Origin: Ulva prolifera
Lineage: Eukaryota; Chlorophyta; Ulvophyceae; Ulvales; Ulvaceae
Direction: 5' to 3'
Length of the DNA stretch: 64,000 nt
Assembly: GCA_023078555.1 (NCBI GenBank)
Contig: CM041199.1
Span: 4,469,315-4,533,314, forward strand
This document shows positions 53,488-64,000 of the stretch, piece after piece. Position numbers and translations under genes: made by a program. How positions within the stretch are numbered: the stretch's first letter is position 1; each line of letters starts with the position of its first letter. The notes beneath the pieces were generated by a model. That model ran no database searches. It saw only the letters and a list, made by a program, of their open reading frames with translations, and had not been told where the DNA came from.

Positions 53488-56046
53488 ATGGCTACCGACG
53501 GCAAGCCGGTGCGTGACTGTTTTCCTACTGGATCCGAGCCACAGTTCACCAGAGTAGTCGAAATAAATTTGGAAAGTGCGGCAGTGTGGCCGGTCAGTGT
53601 GTCGAAGCTGGCCGTGTCAGCGTGCGTGGGGGCAGCTGCGTGGCTTATCTCAAGGTGCCCCAGCGACGCTGTGGCAGCCATGAAGCTCAACAATGTTGAT
53701 CTAGAGGCTCTTCAGTCGCTTGTCTAGTGCTTGAGGCTGCTTTAGGTTCAGCTGAACGACCGGCATCCCTGTTGGTCGCACTGGTCCCGGCTGCTGCTGT
53801 CCTCCTATTACCGGCCCGCTTCGGTTTCTGCCAGCCGACAACAAACGTACTTTTTACAGTTTGACTACTCTGGATTCAGCTACCTGCTCTGATTTGTCTC
53901 TTTCGGCTCTGTGTCGGCGGCTTCTGAGTAGACCGCATCACGTAGTTCTCGTTTTCGCCTGTATCCGCCAGGCCCACTTCCTTCTGTCTGCTAAGCAGTT
54001 GCTGAGCAGTTCAAGTCTCGTTCACATGACTACGCGTGTGTCTTACTCTGTTGTTTATTCCTTGTCTCGATTACGCATCGTTGAAACGGTGCCGGCAGGT
54101 GAGCCGATATCGATAGTGCTGCCGTCAGCTGATGTCTTCTCATCTACAAGTCTGAAGATGTCTGCCTCGTACCTGAGTGACCCACAATCTTCGCGGCCCT
54201 TTTTGGAAGGTCACGTCGTCCACCCGCACGCTGACCGCTAGACGGCGCGATATCACGGGTCCCTGACATCAGCTTTGCAATGCAGCATCTTTCCATCGTT
54301 ATCTGTGGTCATGTCGATTCCGGCAAGTCCACCACCACCGGCCGTCTCATTTTCGAGCTGGGCGGTATTGAGAAGCGTGAGCTTGAGAAGCTGAAGGAGG
54401 AGGCAGCCACCCTGGGCAAGGCTTCTTTCGCCTTTGCCTTCTTCATGGACCGCCAGAAGGAGGAGCGTGAGCGTGGTGTCACCATCTCATGCACAACCAA
54501 GGAGTTCTTCACAGACAACTGGCACTACACCATCATTGATGCCCCGGGCCATCGCGATTTCATCAAGAATATGATTTCCGGTGCTGCTCAGGCTGATGTG
54601 TGCCTGCTGATGGTTCCGGCTGATGGTAACTTCACCACCGCCATCCAGAAGGGTGACCACAAGGCCAACGAAGTGCAGGGCCAGACCCGCCAGCATGCCC
54701 GTCTGCTCAACTTGCTTGGTGTGCGCCAGCTGTGCTGCGGCGTCAACAAGATGGACTCTGACACTGCCGGCTACAAGGAGGCCCGTTACACTGAGATCAA
54801 GGATGAGATGAAGCATATGCTTATCAAGGTGTGTTCGACTGTCAGGTAAGTGAACTTTGTTGTGGGTATCATGACATTACAGGGTTTCAACTACTGTTTC
54901 TGTAGGTGGGCTGGAAGAAGGACTTTGTGGAGGGCAGCGTTCCATTCCTTCCTATCTCTGGCTGGCACGGAGACAACCTGATCACCAAGTCCACAAACAT
55001 GGAGTGGTGGAAGGGTCAGAAGGTCAAGTCTCTTGCTGGCAAGGAGGCTGAAGTTGTTTGCCTCCTGGACTACCTCAACAATGTACGTCTACCTTCATTG
55101 GCCTGATGTGTACATGTTCCCCCCTTGTTGCAACTTTAATCATCTTTGTTTACAAAATCCGCCACACGTCCTTGTTTACCAAATCCGCCACACGACCACG
55201 ACAATTGATAATGCAGAGCCTTATTTATCTGACATCGTGCAGGTTGTCGAGGTGCCTGCCCGTGAGACTGACAAGCCTCTCCGTGTCCCCATCTCCGGCA
55301 TCTACAAGATCAAGGGTGTTGGAGATGTGCTCGCTGGCCGCGTCGAGCAGGGTGTTGTCAAGCCCAATGATGAAGTCCGCTTCATGCCCACCCACACCGC
55401 TGCCAACAAGTGCGAGGGCAAGGTCTTCTCTGTGGAGATGCACCACAAGCGTGTGGAGCAGGCTGGCCCTGGTGACAACGTCGGCATGAACATCAAGGGT
55501 CTTGACAAGGGCAACATGCCCCGCCAAGGTGATGTCATGATCATGAAGGCTGACCCCTCCCTCAAGCACGTTGAGGACTTCACAGCCCAGATCCAGACCC
55601 TCGACATCCCTGGTGAACTCAAGGCTGGCTACTCTCCTATCGGCTTCGTTCGCTGTGGCCGCTCTGCTTGCCGTGTCATGAAGATCGACTGGAAGGTGTG
55701 CTCCTAGTCCATAATTGAGGCTGATTGATCTTGCACATGAAATTCACAGTGTGTTCTACTTTTCAATCCAAATTTCCGAATGTTACAACTTGTGCGTACA
55801 TCTGATCGTCTGTCCTGGGTTTTTGTTCACTGGTGTCTACTGCAGGTCGGCAAGGAGACCGGCGGCAAGAAGCTCGAGGAGCCCCACTCCCTGAAGTCCA
55901 ACGAGATGGCCCAGCTTGTGTTCAAGCCCGCACAGCCCCTTGTGGTTGATTCCTTCAAGAACTGCGAAGGTCTCTCCCGCATTGCATTCCTTGACGGTAA
56001 CACCGCTGTTATGCTTGGCAAGGTCGTGAAGGTGACCCACAAGTAG
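53488..56046 (+). CDS. EFL: EFL, elongation factor-like GTPase (replaces EF-1alpha)
   Basis: Brings aminoacyl-tRNA to the ribosome with GTP; cytosolic. Five exons, all introns in phase 0: 53488-53508, 54286-54828, 54906-55082, 55243-55695 and 55846-56046, giving 464 residues, the usual EFL length. The 21-nt first exon encodes MATDGKP and joins [16 protein letters not shown] (P-loop). Further on are DAPGHRDF (G3) and NKMD (G4). EFL-specific signatures separate it from EF-1alpha: [60 protein letters not shown] and [18 protein letters not shown]. Codon use is strongly biased to C-ending codons, as in highly expressed genes. Donors are GTGCGT, GTGTGT, GTACGT and GTGTGC. Intron 3 holds a 24-bp tandem duplication. 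An alternative ATG at 54280 lies inside the first acceptor and would lose MATDGKP. Confidence 0.95.
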
Positions 56047-56872
56047 GGCGCGGAATGCGCGCCGGCATGTCTATCAAGGGTGTCCTGTGCTGGTGGTAGG
56101 GAGCCTTGCATGCAGCCACAGTCCTCATCCCAGGACAAGGCTGTGCTGATGGTTGCCGGCTGTCGTGATGCTGTCAGTCCCCAGTTGGGTTCTGCGCAGC
56201 CAGCTGTCGATACATCATACCTGTATTCCTGCGGGTGTGATGGGCCAGTGTCTTCCTGTGTGAATACTGTGGACGTGCCGGTGTCGCTGCACAACCCCGT
56301 AGGTTTCTGGGACAAAGGTTTGCGGATGACTCCTGGCGTCATCTGGTATTTGCTGATGAAGAACATGTATCGCATAGGCGGTTATTGGTGTGTCAGGCTG
56401 TTTACTGCGTAAAACCTTTGTGCATGGTTAGTTGCCAGAAAATTCTCTGCAATCTCTACTTGTAAGAGCAAGATGCGGAGAAGTGAACGTTTTGAATATA
56501 TGTATCATGTTTTGCCATAAATGGGATGACCTTGATTTCTCGACGCCGCTTGATAGATAGATTGACACGAGCACGGCTCATTAAAATCCCCGACCTTACA
56601 TGTTGCAGCACGCCATCATGCACTATGGACGAAATGAAGCGCAAACGCGATCGATCCGAAGAAGAAGGTGACTGCGACATTACCACTTTCTTATCCGCGT
56701 GGACGTGGAAGCGAGAGCATTTGTGCGTTGCCCTGTACTGCTTGGCGACACCTGAATAGTCTGTTCTAGGGAGCGATTACAATCAGTTCGCGAAGTCACA
56801 ATGCGGTGCAATCCAAAATTTCTCGCGAAAGGGACAGAGTGACAGGATGTCGAGTGCGCATCCCAGACGCAG
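56047..56872. other. EFL 3' region and 5' side of the methyltransferase gene
   Basis: The first part is the EFL 3' untranslated region. TTGTAAG at 56460, with a TGTAA like the green-algal polyadenylation signal, lies about 410 bases after the stop. An ATG at 56624 followed by DEMKRKRDRSEEEG could be the first methyltransferase exon, but its phase does not fit the next exon. Confidence 0.4.
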
Positions 56873-58388
56873 GTGTTTCGGTGCAGGCCTGACAAACTGC
56901 GCTTCCATAGGCCGTACAACTATCCACTTGACAAACAACTTCGCCAAACGGCAGAGATTGAAGCAATCACCATCCATCAACAAAGTTTTAAGGCTGAGGG
57001 ATTCGCGTCAACAGGCATGCAACTGCTGTACCAAGTTTGTTGTATAGCAGTAGCCTGATGTATCCGGTGCAATTAACAACAAATCCGCTATGCAGTCTGG
57101 GATTCAAGCATCGTTATTTCAAAGCTCATTGAACACGATACCTCCCTGGTGTTCGGGAAAAGGGTGTGCGATGTATCCGCCGGCACCGGTCTGGTTGGTG
57201 TGATCCTGCCGCTGGACATCTGACACAGCCTGGCCTGCTTAAAGAAACGTTGGCACTAAGTAGGGCATCCGATTGACCACGATCACTCTCTGATACACAA
57301 GGACCAGTTAATGATCAGGCCAGGCACGAAAGAAACCATGTGCATGAAACCAATCACGGAGCCATATGCTCACAGTGAACGGTACAGCTTGGAAGCAGCC
57401 TAACAGCCTCACATTACACGGTTCATAGCGTGTGCAACGACTTGTAGGTATCCTCGCAGCGATGGCTGGAGCAAAAGATGTGATTTCAACAGATCTTGCG
57501 GACAACTTGTCCCTCATAGACCGCAACATCCAGTCCAACGGTTCGCTACCACGCCAGATGGTCTCATCCACGAAAGCCTGTCTGTTCAGCAGCATCGAGC
57601 TGGCTTCTCCGTCTCACGCATGCACACTCAAGTACATCCAGTCGGCCCCATTTCCAGCCACGTTCTTTGAATTCACGTTTGAACGACTCCAGTCCACTGA
57701 CCAGGCACAGCATGGCCCTGCAGGTGTGCAAGCCAAGGTGGCGTCCGTGCCTCTGAAGTGGGGCACTGACGACGTCAAGGCACTGGAACTTCCATTTGAC
57801 CTCGCCATTGCCTGTGGTACGGACACCCGATCTCCTCACACGGCCCGAATATGTTATTTGTTGCTCGATCCTGTTGAACACGTACACACCCTCCCCACGC
57901 GGGTCTGCTGCGTGCACTCAGTCCAGGCTTGCACGCCAGACACCCCAAGGCCACTGTGGCACTGCACCCAGCACCCAATCGTCCACCGCTCGAGAGAAGC
58001 AGGCGCTGCTGCAGAGGCCATCGTCACCCCACCTGCACCCGTACGGCATGAAGCAGCATGCATGCACGCACGTACAAACATGCATGCGCACAAGCATGCA
58101 GATGTGATGTATATCGTGGACGCGGTCGAGCCGCTGGCGGCGACACTGGCGGCGCTGATCGGCCGGCGTGGCCGCGCGCTCGTGGCGCACGGCCGCAACT
58201 GCTGCGCAGAGGACGCGTTTGTCGCCGCGGCCGCCGCGGCCGGCCTCACGACCGCCCCGCTGCCGCCGGCGGTGCTGCACCCCCGCTACCGCGCCCAGGA
58301 CATCACCGTGCTGCTGCTGCAGCACCGAGACCGGGCCAGCGGCGCGGACGAGGGGGAGGTGGCTGCAGGGGCGGTGCAGGTGGCGTAG
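56873..58388 (+). CDS. METTL21-like protein methyltransferase (seven-beta-strand)
   Basis: Likely S-adenosylmethionine-dependent lysine methyltransferase of the METTL21 group, which modifies chaperones, VCP or elongation factors. Exons 57096-57197, 57448-57540, 57724-57816 and 58102-58388 join in phase 1. An upstream exon from 56873 encodes EAITIHQQSFKAEGFASTGM, but its junction to 57096 is unresolved. Motifs in order are VWDSSIVISKLIE, motif I as CDVSAGTGLVGILAAMAGAK (usually LGAGTG), DVISTDLADNLSLIDRNIQS with the acidic SAM-ribose position, VPLKWG, and FDLAIACDVMYIVDAVEPL, matching the family's DLILGADVIY. The C-terminus has LVAHGRN and ITVLLLQHRD strands. The serine replacing leucine or glycine before AGTG is unusual. 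The continuous frame across 57448-58388 is intron read-through. Confidence 0.8.
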
Positions 58389-59813
58389 CTGCACAGGCCG
58401 TGGGCACGCAGGGGCTGTTGCAACTGGCCCCGGCCTGAGTGTGCGATCGTGGCCATCTGTCGCTTCTGTCTGGCGTTTCAAACGTCCAACCCACGTGAAT
58501 GCCGCATTCGCATCTGTTGGATGGCACAGGCTGCAAAGCTGATGTAACTCAGGCACTGCCCTCCGCTGCGTCTCCTGCAATGATTGTGGCAGGTCATGAC
58601 GGTTATGGAAGAAGGGGCACTTCTGTGGTGGATTGTGGTGTTTGCAGTTCAGCATTACTTGCCGGTTCAATTCCAGCTGGTTTGAGCAACCATGAGGTCT
58701 GTGCGTGCACACAGCCACTGCACGCTGCTGCACAGCTGTAACAGGGCAGATGCTGTTCACACCGATCACAGCCAACATACTGCACTGGTCACATTCAGCG
58801 GTTGAAGCACGCCCCATTGTTTTTATGATGCACAGGACAGTGCGAGACGCTGTTGTTAATTCCTGTCCACTGCCCGACTGCATCAGGGCTGGCAGCATCC
58901 ACAGGTGCCTGCATCCCGTTAAGCTACACAGTCAGGCAGAAGCAGGACTCAGCTGTGGTCGCAGAGCATGCCTCACAAACCGTCCACATGCCTGGGCCAG
59001 AACTAGCACAGCCAATGCTCTCACTGCTTCCAATAAAAAACAGGATGCAAGTCCTCTCTGAAAACGGGACTGCGGCGAAGCAGCGTCTTGGTAAAGTAAA
59101 GAAAATCTGTATATACCAAGCCGTATTCTTTGGAGGCAGGTAGGTCAGTACGGCCTGTCTCATTACCCAAGTCCATCGTCCCAACAGGCAGGTTCTGCAT
59201 GCTGGTCCCATCAGCAGCTGCAGGAGGGCGGGCTTGAAGCTGCATCACGTCGCCACAACAGTATGCCTTTGGAGTAGGTGTCTTCTGATTCACCTCGACA
59301 GCCGCCTCAGGCAGGTGCCCAGGCGCTGTTGGAAGGGCACCACTGCATCCGCCCTGCTAGCGCCTGCCTCAGCATCAGCCAGGACTCCTGGCCCGGGAGT
59401 CATGTACCTCCAGAGGGGTATCTCCGGCTGCCTCACTTGCGCCTGTCCCATTGCTCCATCCACTGCCAATGCAGAATCCCAGCAAAAGGGCTTCACACCA
59501 CATCCCAGCAGCACCTCAGCACCAACCATTACTGCTGTGCTGCCACAGAAAAACAGCCACCTCCATTCCACCACCACCACCTTGTACAAGTAGATCCAGT
59601 CCACGCAAGCCTCTTCCAGCACACTTCCGCACCCCATCCACCAGCGCGTCGCCAAGGGGAGACTGAAATCATCTCTCCCTCACACATGACAAGAGCCTGC
59701 TCAGCTGTGCCCCACCACGCAGCCAGGCCGCCCACTCAAAGCGCCCCCCTGTCCACTCCACTGTGCGGCACGGCGGCTCCAGGCTCCCGCACGTGCTGCA
59801 CACGCTGCGCATG
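58389..59813. other. Spacer between convergent genes
   Basis: 3' regions of the methyltransferase (plus) and the 59.8-63.4 kb gene (minus) face each other here. A TGTAA at 58737 could be the methyltransferase polyadenylation signal. No other gene supported. Confidence 0.5.
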
Positions 59814-62800
59814 CTACGCGACCGCCATGCTACCGTCGCCGTACCCGGCCGCCGAGTCGCCGGGGCCGTCCTGCAGGCCCGCAAGCCGCAGCGTCGCGGC
59901 GTTGAGGTCGTGCACGAACTGCGCATCCGTCATCCCGCCCGGCACGGCACGCCGCAGCACCTTGGCCGCGCGGCCGAGCGGCTTGTTGAGCTTGTCGGCG
60001 GCGGCCCGCGCGTACTCCGGCACGGCACGGTCGGCCTCCGGCACTGCCCACGCCGGCGCTGTCGCGAGGCCGGGCCGCTGCTCGTCCAGCACCCGCACGA
60101 GCACGCTCGTGCAGTCGTCCACAAGCTTCAGCCGCTTCTCCTGCGCAAACAAGGCCACCATGCCCGGCGAAACATACGGTCTGTATCCATATGCATGTGC
60201 TCCATGCATGTGTGCACACAGAGACTCGGGGAGCACACTCAGCGTACCCACGTGTAGGTACGCCTGAGACGGCCGGGCAACACCATGGCTGCAGCAGGGT
60301 GCAAAATGCATGCGTGCGACCGGCAGAGCACACATCACACAGCACGCAGCGCACCCGCAGCGCGTGCGCGAGCGTGACCTCAACGTCGCCGCGGCGCTTC
60401 ATCTCCGCGAGCAGCGCCATGCTCGGCACGCCCTTGAACAGGGGCAGCTGGTACGCGCCGGTCGCGACAAAGAGCTCGCGGCCAGCCTCCGCGGCGGAGC
60501 GCGGCGCGGCGCGCAGCACGGGCAGCACGGCGAAGCCCGCCGGTGTGGATGAGCCAGTTGCGGGCACGAGGTAGCGGACGTCGATGATGGCGACGAGGAA
60601 GGGCGCGGCCTCGTAGCCACGCAGCGGTTGTGGTCCGTCGAGCCAGCGGGGGGCGAGCAGCGGTGAGTCGAGGTCAAACATCAGCGTCGCCTGCAGCACG
60701 GCTTTGGGTGTGTCGCATCTTGCAGACCGGATCGCTGCCTGCTGAGACGCTGCAAATGATGGGGGCTACTAGAACAAGACCGACTATGTTGTTGCCTGGT
60801 GCAAGGGAAAATACTAGCCCTACGCTTGCACGGCCACATGCAGTCTCGTTGCATGAATTATCGCATCTACTTAGACGGTGCGTCCCACAAACATGCTGTG
60901 GCACTTCGCTAGCCCCGCGGATCTACACATTGCTGTCCTACTGTGCAATGCGCGAGTTGCCGACGGCCCCCATGCACGTTCGATGACTGCACCAAAGCAT
61001 GCAGGCTGGGCATACGCGGCGCGAGCGGGGGACACCTTGACGTCATCGCTGACGGGGTGGTCCTGGTAGAACGAGCCGGGGGGAAAGACGGAGGTGAGGG
61101 CGATGGCCGGCAGCGGGCGGCCGAGGCGCGCCGCGGCGTCGACTGACACCGCGAAGCCGAGCTGCGGGAGGTAGGGGTGCGCGAACGTGAGGTCCATCAG
61201 CGCCCGCGGCCACATCGGCGGCGGCGTGAGGCGCGCCAGCGCCCAGTCCGTGAGGTCCGCGTCGCTCGCCGGGGGCGCGCTCGCTGCAGCTGCACACGGA
61301 GCAGTACTTCATGAGCTCATGATAAGAGATCAAACCAAAGTCAAGATTCGGCTAGATATGGTTCCGGCTACTTCAGCTTGAAAGCAAGATGAGAGCCTCG
61401 AAACCTACTGATCCGTCAGCAGTGACGCATTGCCCTCTTATCCAGCCGCAGACAACCACTGCCCCGCCTCAAACAAGCCCACGCGTGGGGATACACATGC
61501 CGCCATTGCCGCGCTCCGCCGCCCATCGTTTTGCAACATGCACACGCTCAATACATGCACCCGTAACATGTGCATCCCAGAGGCGTGCATAGCACAGAAC
61601 AGCGCCGCACGCGGCGCACCTGCCCCCCCCGACTCGGCATCCCCGGCCCGGAACCTCCCCATGGCGTCCAGGCTGTTGAGCTTCTTCAGGATGCGCCCGG
61701 GCACGGACGCGCCCGCAGCGGCGGCGGCGGGGGGCGCAGCGGCGAGCGTAGCGGCGCGGCTGCGCACGGTGTCGGCGGCCCGGGCGGCATAGCGGCCGTA
61801 CAGCAGCTTCTCGGTGTCCGTGGGGGCCATGAGGCGGGAGTGGTATATCTGGTCGGTGTAGCGTGGCTGCTCGGCTTGCCTGCGCGCACATATATGGTGC
61901 ACATGTAGGGCTATGCAATCATGCACACATGCATACGGACCTGGCAACGGCTCGCTGCCCGGCCTCTGTCCTTTGTAACTACATACGGACCACGGTGTGT
62001 TTGTGACGAATACTTTGCGCCGGTTGAGTGTGGCGTTGTGCAAAGGGAATGCGTATGTGCTCCGTACGGGGCTTCAATCTTTGGCTGGAATCACCCAGGG
62101 CTGTGCTGCGCACTCGTGCCCGGCCTAGTGCCATGAATGAGTGAGTGGGTTTGCAAGTGGATTCCGAGAATCGGCTTCATGCCAGGCCTCTATCCTTTGT
62201 AAATACATACGTATACACATACAATGGGGCTGCTCCTGGATTGTAGGCTGACGCTTTGCACGCCTCCATGACACCTGAGGGCGGTCCGGACTTGCCTGCG
62301 AGCATGCCAGATTTTCGTTTCACACCCGATCAACACACGCCACCACTACGAGCAGCGGAGCCTCTCCAGCGGAATCTCTCCTACCTCGCCACTCCAGCAA
62401 CTCTCACGACCATCGTAGTACGACACTTCGCGCACTGCTCGGCTTGTGGTATGTAGGGGACAGTCCGACAAGATAGCCGCAGACAAATGCGCTGCGTGCG
62501 GAGTGCTGGGGGAGAGGGCGCACTTCTGGCTGCGCAGATCCGCGGCGGGCGCCACGCGCACGAGCACTGACGCGCACGGCAGCCGCGGCCGCGCGTGCAG
62601 CGCCCCTGCGCACAGCGGCCCCGACAGCGGCGGGTGCGCTGGCCACAGCGGCAGCTGAAAGGCCCCCTCGTTTGCGGCGATGGCGCGCTCCGCGCGGTCC
62701 TCTGGCTGCGAGCCGTCCGTCGCGCGCGCGAACAGCGCCAGCGCGGAGTACCCCACCACCCGCAGCTGCAGCGAGTAGCGGTCGACGGTCGTCACCTGTA

Positions 62801-63412
62801 GCCATTAAGGTACTGTGTGTATGTAGTTACAAAAGATGGAGGCCGGGTATCGAGCCGTTCCTAGGAATCCATCCAACTGTGTGTATGTATTCATGATCAT
62901 ATACCCGTGTCCATTTGAGCTGTGCTTGACTGTTCGGTGGCGTGATGCCCCGGTCACCCTTTTTGCTCACATTCGCTTTGCATAAAGTGGCAGATGGAGC
63001 ACTGGTGCATCACACGATCACGCTCAAGGATTCGAGCAATCCTCGGAGTACACATGGCTAATGCGTGGGTGCGGTCTCTGGCTCCGGACGACGCTGCGCC
63101 ACCAGTTGGCACGTACACCCAATGCACAAACTGCCACGTACAGTCATCTGTACAAGCACAGAGCTATCGGCGCACCTCGAGCACGAGCGTGGCTGTGGCG
63201 TCCTGCAGCGCAGCCTCTGGGGGCGCGCCGATGACGTGCGACTGGAAGAACGCCGGGCTGAGGGCGTCGCTGCCAGGCTGCGGCGCCATGTGGAAGCCCG
63301 TCGCGACGCTCTCCCGCTGAGCATTCCAGAACGTCCCCGCAACGGACGTCACTGTCACGTTCCCCGGCAGGTACCGCAGCGCATCTGCACGCATCCGCCC
63401 TCGGATGGCGTC
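59814..63412 (-). CDS. Protein with repeated 'QLPL' beta-type modules, possibly CCDC17-like; 5' end open
   Basis: Minus-strand exons 63412-63176, 62795-62524, 61879-61620, 61283-61036, 60690-60355 and 60140-59814 join with consistent phases to about 559 residues, ending SMAVA. Two related segments stand out: VDRYSLQLRVVGYSALALFA...NEGAFQLPLW, and PFLVAIIDVRYLVPATG...VATGAYQLPLFKGVP. The pattern (hydrophobic strand, a protein-specific loop, then G-x-(F/Y)-QLPL) resembles the C-terminal part of animal CCDC17 (RWRLPL), a comparison from memory. The C-terminal exon has a helical basic region (EKRLKLVDD, KLNKPLGRAAKVLRR). No signal peptide or membrane span is visible. Function unknown. More 5' exons probably lie above 63412 or beyond the window; an ATG at 63490 is in frame but follows no clear promoter. 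Two introns carry LINE scraps. Confidence 0.6.
61941..61985 (+). mobile_element. LINE 3'-end scrap in intron, with target duplication
   Basis: CTGGCAACGGCTCGCTGCCC through CTTTGTAACTA, flanked by CATACGGAC at 61932-61940 and 61982-61990. Confidence 0.82.
61999..62212 (+). mobile_element. LINE 3'-end fragment in intron
   Basis: Starts TTTGTGACGAATACTTTGCG (ORF2 C-terminus), passes GTTGAGTGTGGCGTTGTGCA and ends CTTTGTAAATACATACG. It follows the previous scrap head-to-tail. Confidence 0.85.
62813..62890 (-). mobile_element. LINE 3'-end fragment, opposite orientation
   Basis: Reverse complement of the LINE end: GTATGTAGTTACAAA followed by GAGGCCGGGTATCGAGCCGT and TCCTAGGAATCCATCC. It lies in the intron just before the exon at 62795. 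Confidence 0.8.
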
Positions 63413-64000
63413 CTGCTTTGGAGACCCATGTGTTGTCTGGGCATGCAAGCGCGTGGGCGCATACCAGTCAGTCCTGTTCCAAACGGACATATGAGCTCGC
63501 AGCTGCGCACTGTATCGCTTGAACTCTTGTATGCACCGGCATCTGGTGCTGCCTTCCTATCAATTTACAAAAGCTTGGGCCATTGTATGGCAGAACACCA
63601 GGCAAACAACATATCAGCATCCACACGAGAAGAAGGCACAGTGTGCGGACAGCTACTTCGATGAGGGCAGACCATCCACCTCGCACACGCACGCATGTGC
63701 GCATGGAAACGAGTTCGTGCACAAACGCCCGCATGGGCGGCAGAAGCCCGCTACAACCTCCGACATCCTATGCCGTGTAGCAAGCACCGGTATCGCCCTG
63801 CGCCTCATTCTCGACGCTGATGGCGGGCCAACTCGCAAGCAAGATTGCCACCGTGCCATGGTGAACGGCGCAGCACAGCCGCTTTGCACTCCAAAGCCGG
63901 GAAGGTCCCATCCCACAAACAAATTCGCGCAGCTCCCGCAGCACAGCACAGAGAACAGCGTGAGGAATGCTTGGTGGCAGTGATGCCTGGGCGGGATTAT
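63413..64000. other. Window end, undetermined
   Basis: Probably intron and further 5' exons of the minus-strand gene. No exon can be assigned with confidence. Confidence 0.35.

Noticed and set aside
57432..58388. Single 318-codon methyltransferase frame
   Set aside because: Contains two intron read-throughs (57541-57723 and 57817-58101) that interrupt the SAM-methyltransferase core. Splicing restores SNGVQAKVASVPLKWG and ACDVMYIV.
58640..58700. Second tRNA-like stretch containing GGTTCAATTCC
   Set aside because: Anticodon and acceptor arms do not pair; probably chance or a decayed tRNA-derived repeat.
59278..60267. 329-codon plus frame
   Set aside because: Low-complexity antisense of the minus-strand gene's last exons plus spacer; no motif.

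Overview
This window is eukaryotic nuclear DNA, most likely from a green alga. Genes are split by short introns, mostly with GTGCG-type donors and (T/G)CAG acceptors, exons are very GC-rich, and the gene spacers are long and full of repeats. The translation factor is EFL, the elongation-factor-like protein that replaces EF-1alpha in most chlorophytes and some other protists. The LINE fragments resemble the Zepp/L1-type elements of green algae. Another EFL-bearing alga, such as a haptophyte, cannot be excluded. All exon models here were made by eye from splice signals, reading phase and family motifs.

Layout. (1) 272-2177, plus: the 3' exons of an anoctamin/TMEM16 gene that begins before the window. 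(2) 2.2-9 kb: no protein gene seen; one tRNA-Gln(UUG) at 3518-3588, minus. (3) 8.99-31.58 kb, plus: a head-to-tail array of six copies of a secreted 14-cysteine protein family that I do not recognise. Four copies look intact (8994, 15501, 20623, 30578) and two are broken (11159, 24835). Copies 3-6 sit in segmental duplications that also carry homologous upstream sequence with a conserved splice donor; copies 3, 4 and 6 also share 3' flanks. LINE fragments, two hAT-type MITEs, poly(G) tracts and a dispersed repeat family fill the spacers. (4) 31.6-36.4 kb: no convincing gene. (5) 36.43-47.5 kb, minus: a giant receptor-type class III nucleotidyl cyclase. It has a periplasmic-binding-protein-like ectodomain, one membrane span, two cyclase domains with complementary degenerate active sites, and a C-terminal PAS domain. 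(6) 48.39-52.41 kb, plus: an ODR4-like tail-anchored protein with several LINE 3' ends in its last intron. (7) 53.49-56.05 kb, plus: EFL with a 21-nt first coding exon. (8) About 56.87-58.39 kb, plus: a METTL21-like methyltransferase. (9) 59.81-63.4 kb, minus: a protein with repeated 'FQLPL/YQLPL' modules, possibly CCDC17-like, with LINE scraps in two introns.

The single-copy genes are ordinary eukaryotic functions: membrane scrambling or ion transport, cyclic-nucleotide signalling, an ER-anchored UFMylation cofactor, translation, and protein methylation. They give no sign of working together. The unusual parts are the expanding secreted-protein array, with its invariant LLHGKRR motif, and the two-domain receptor cyclase.
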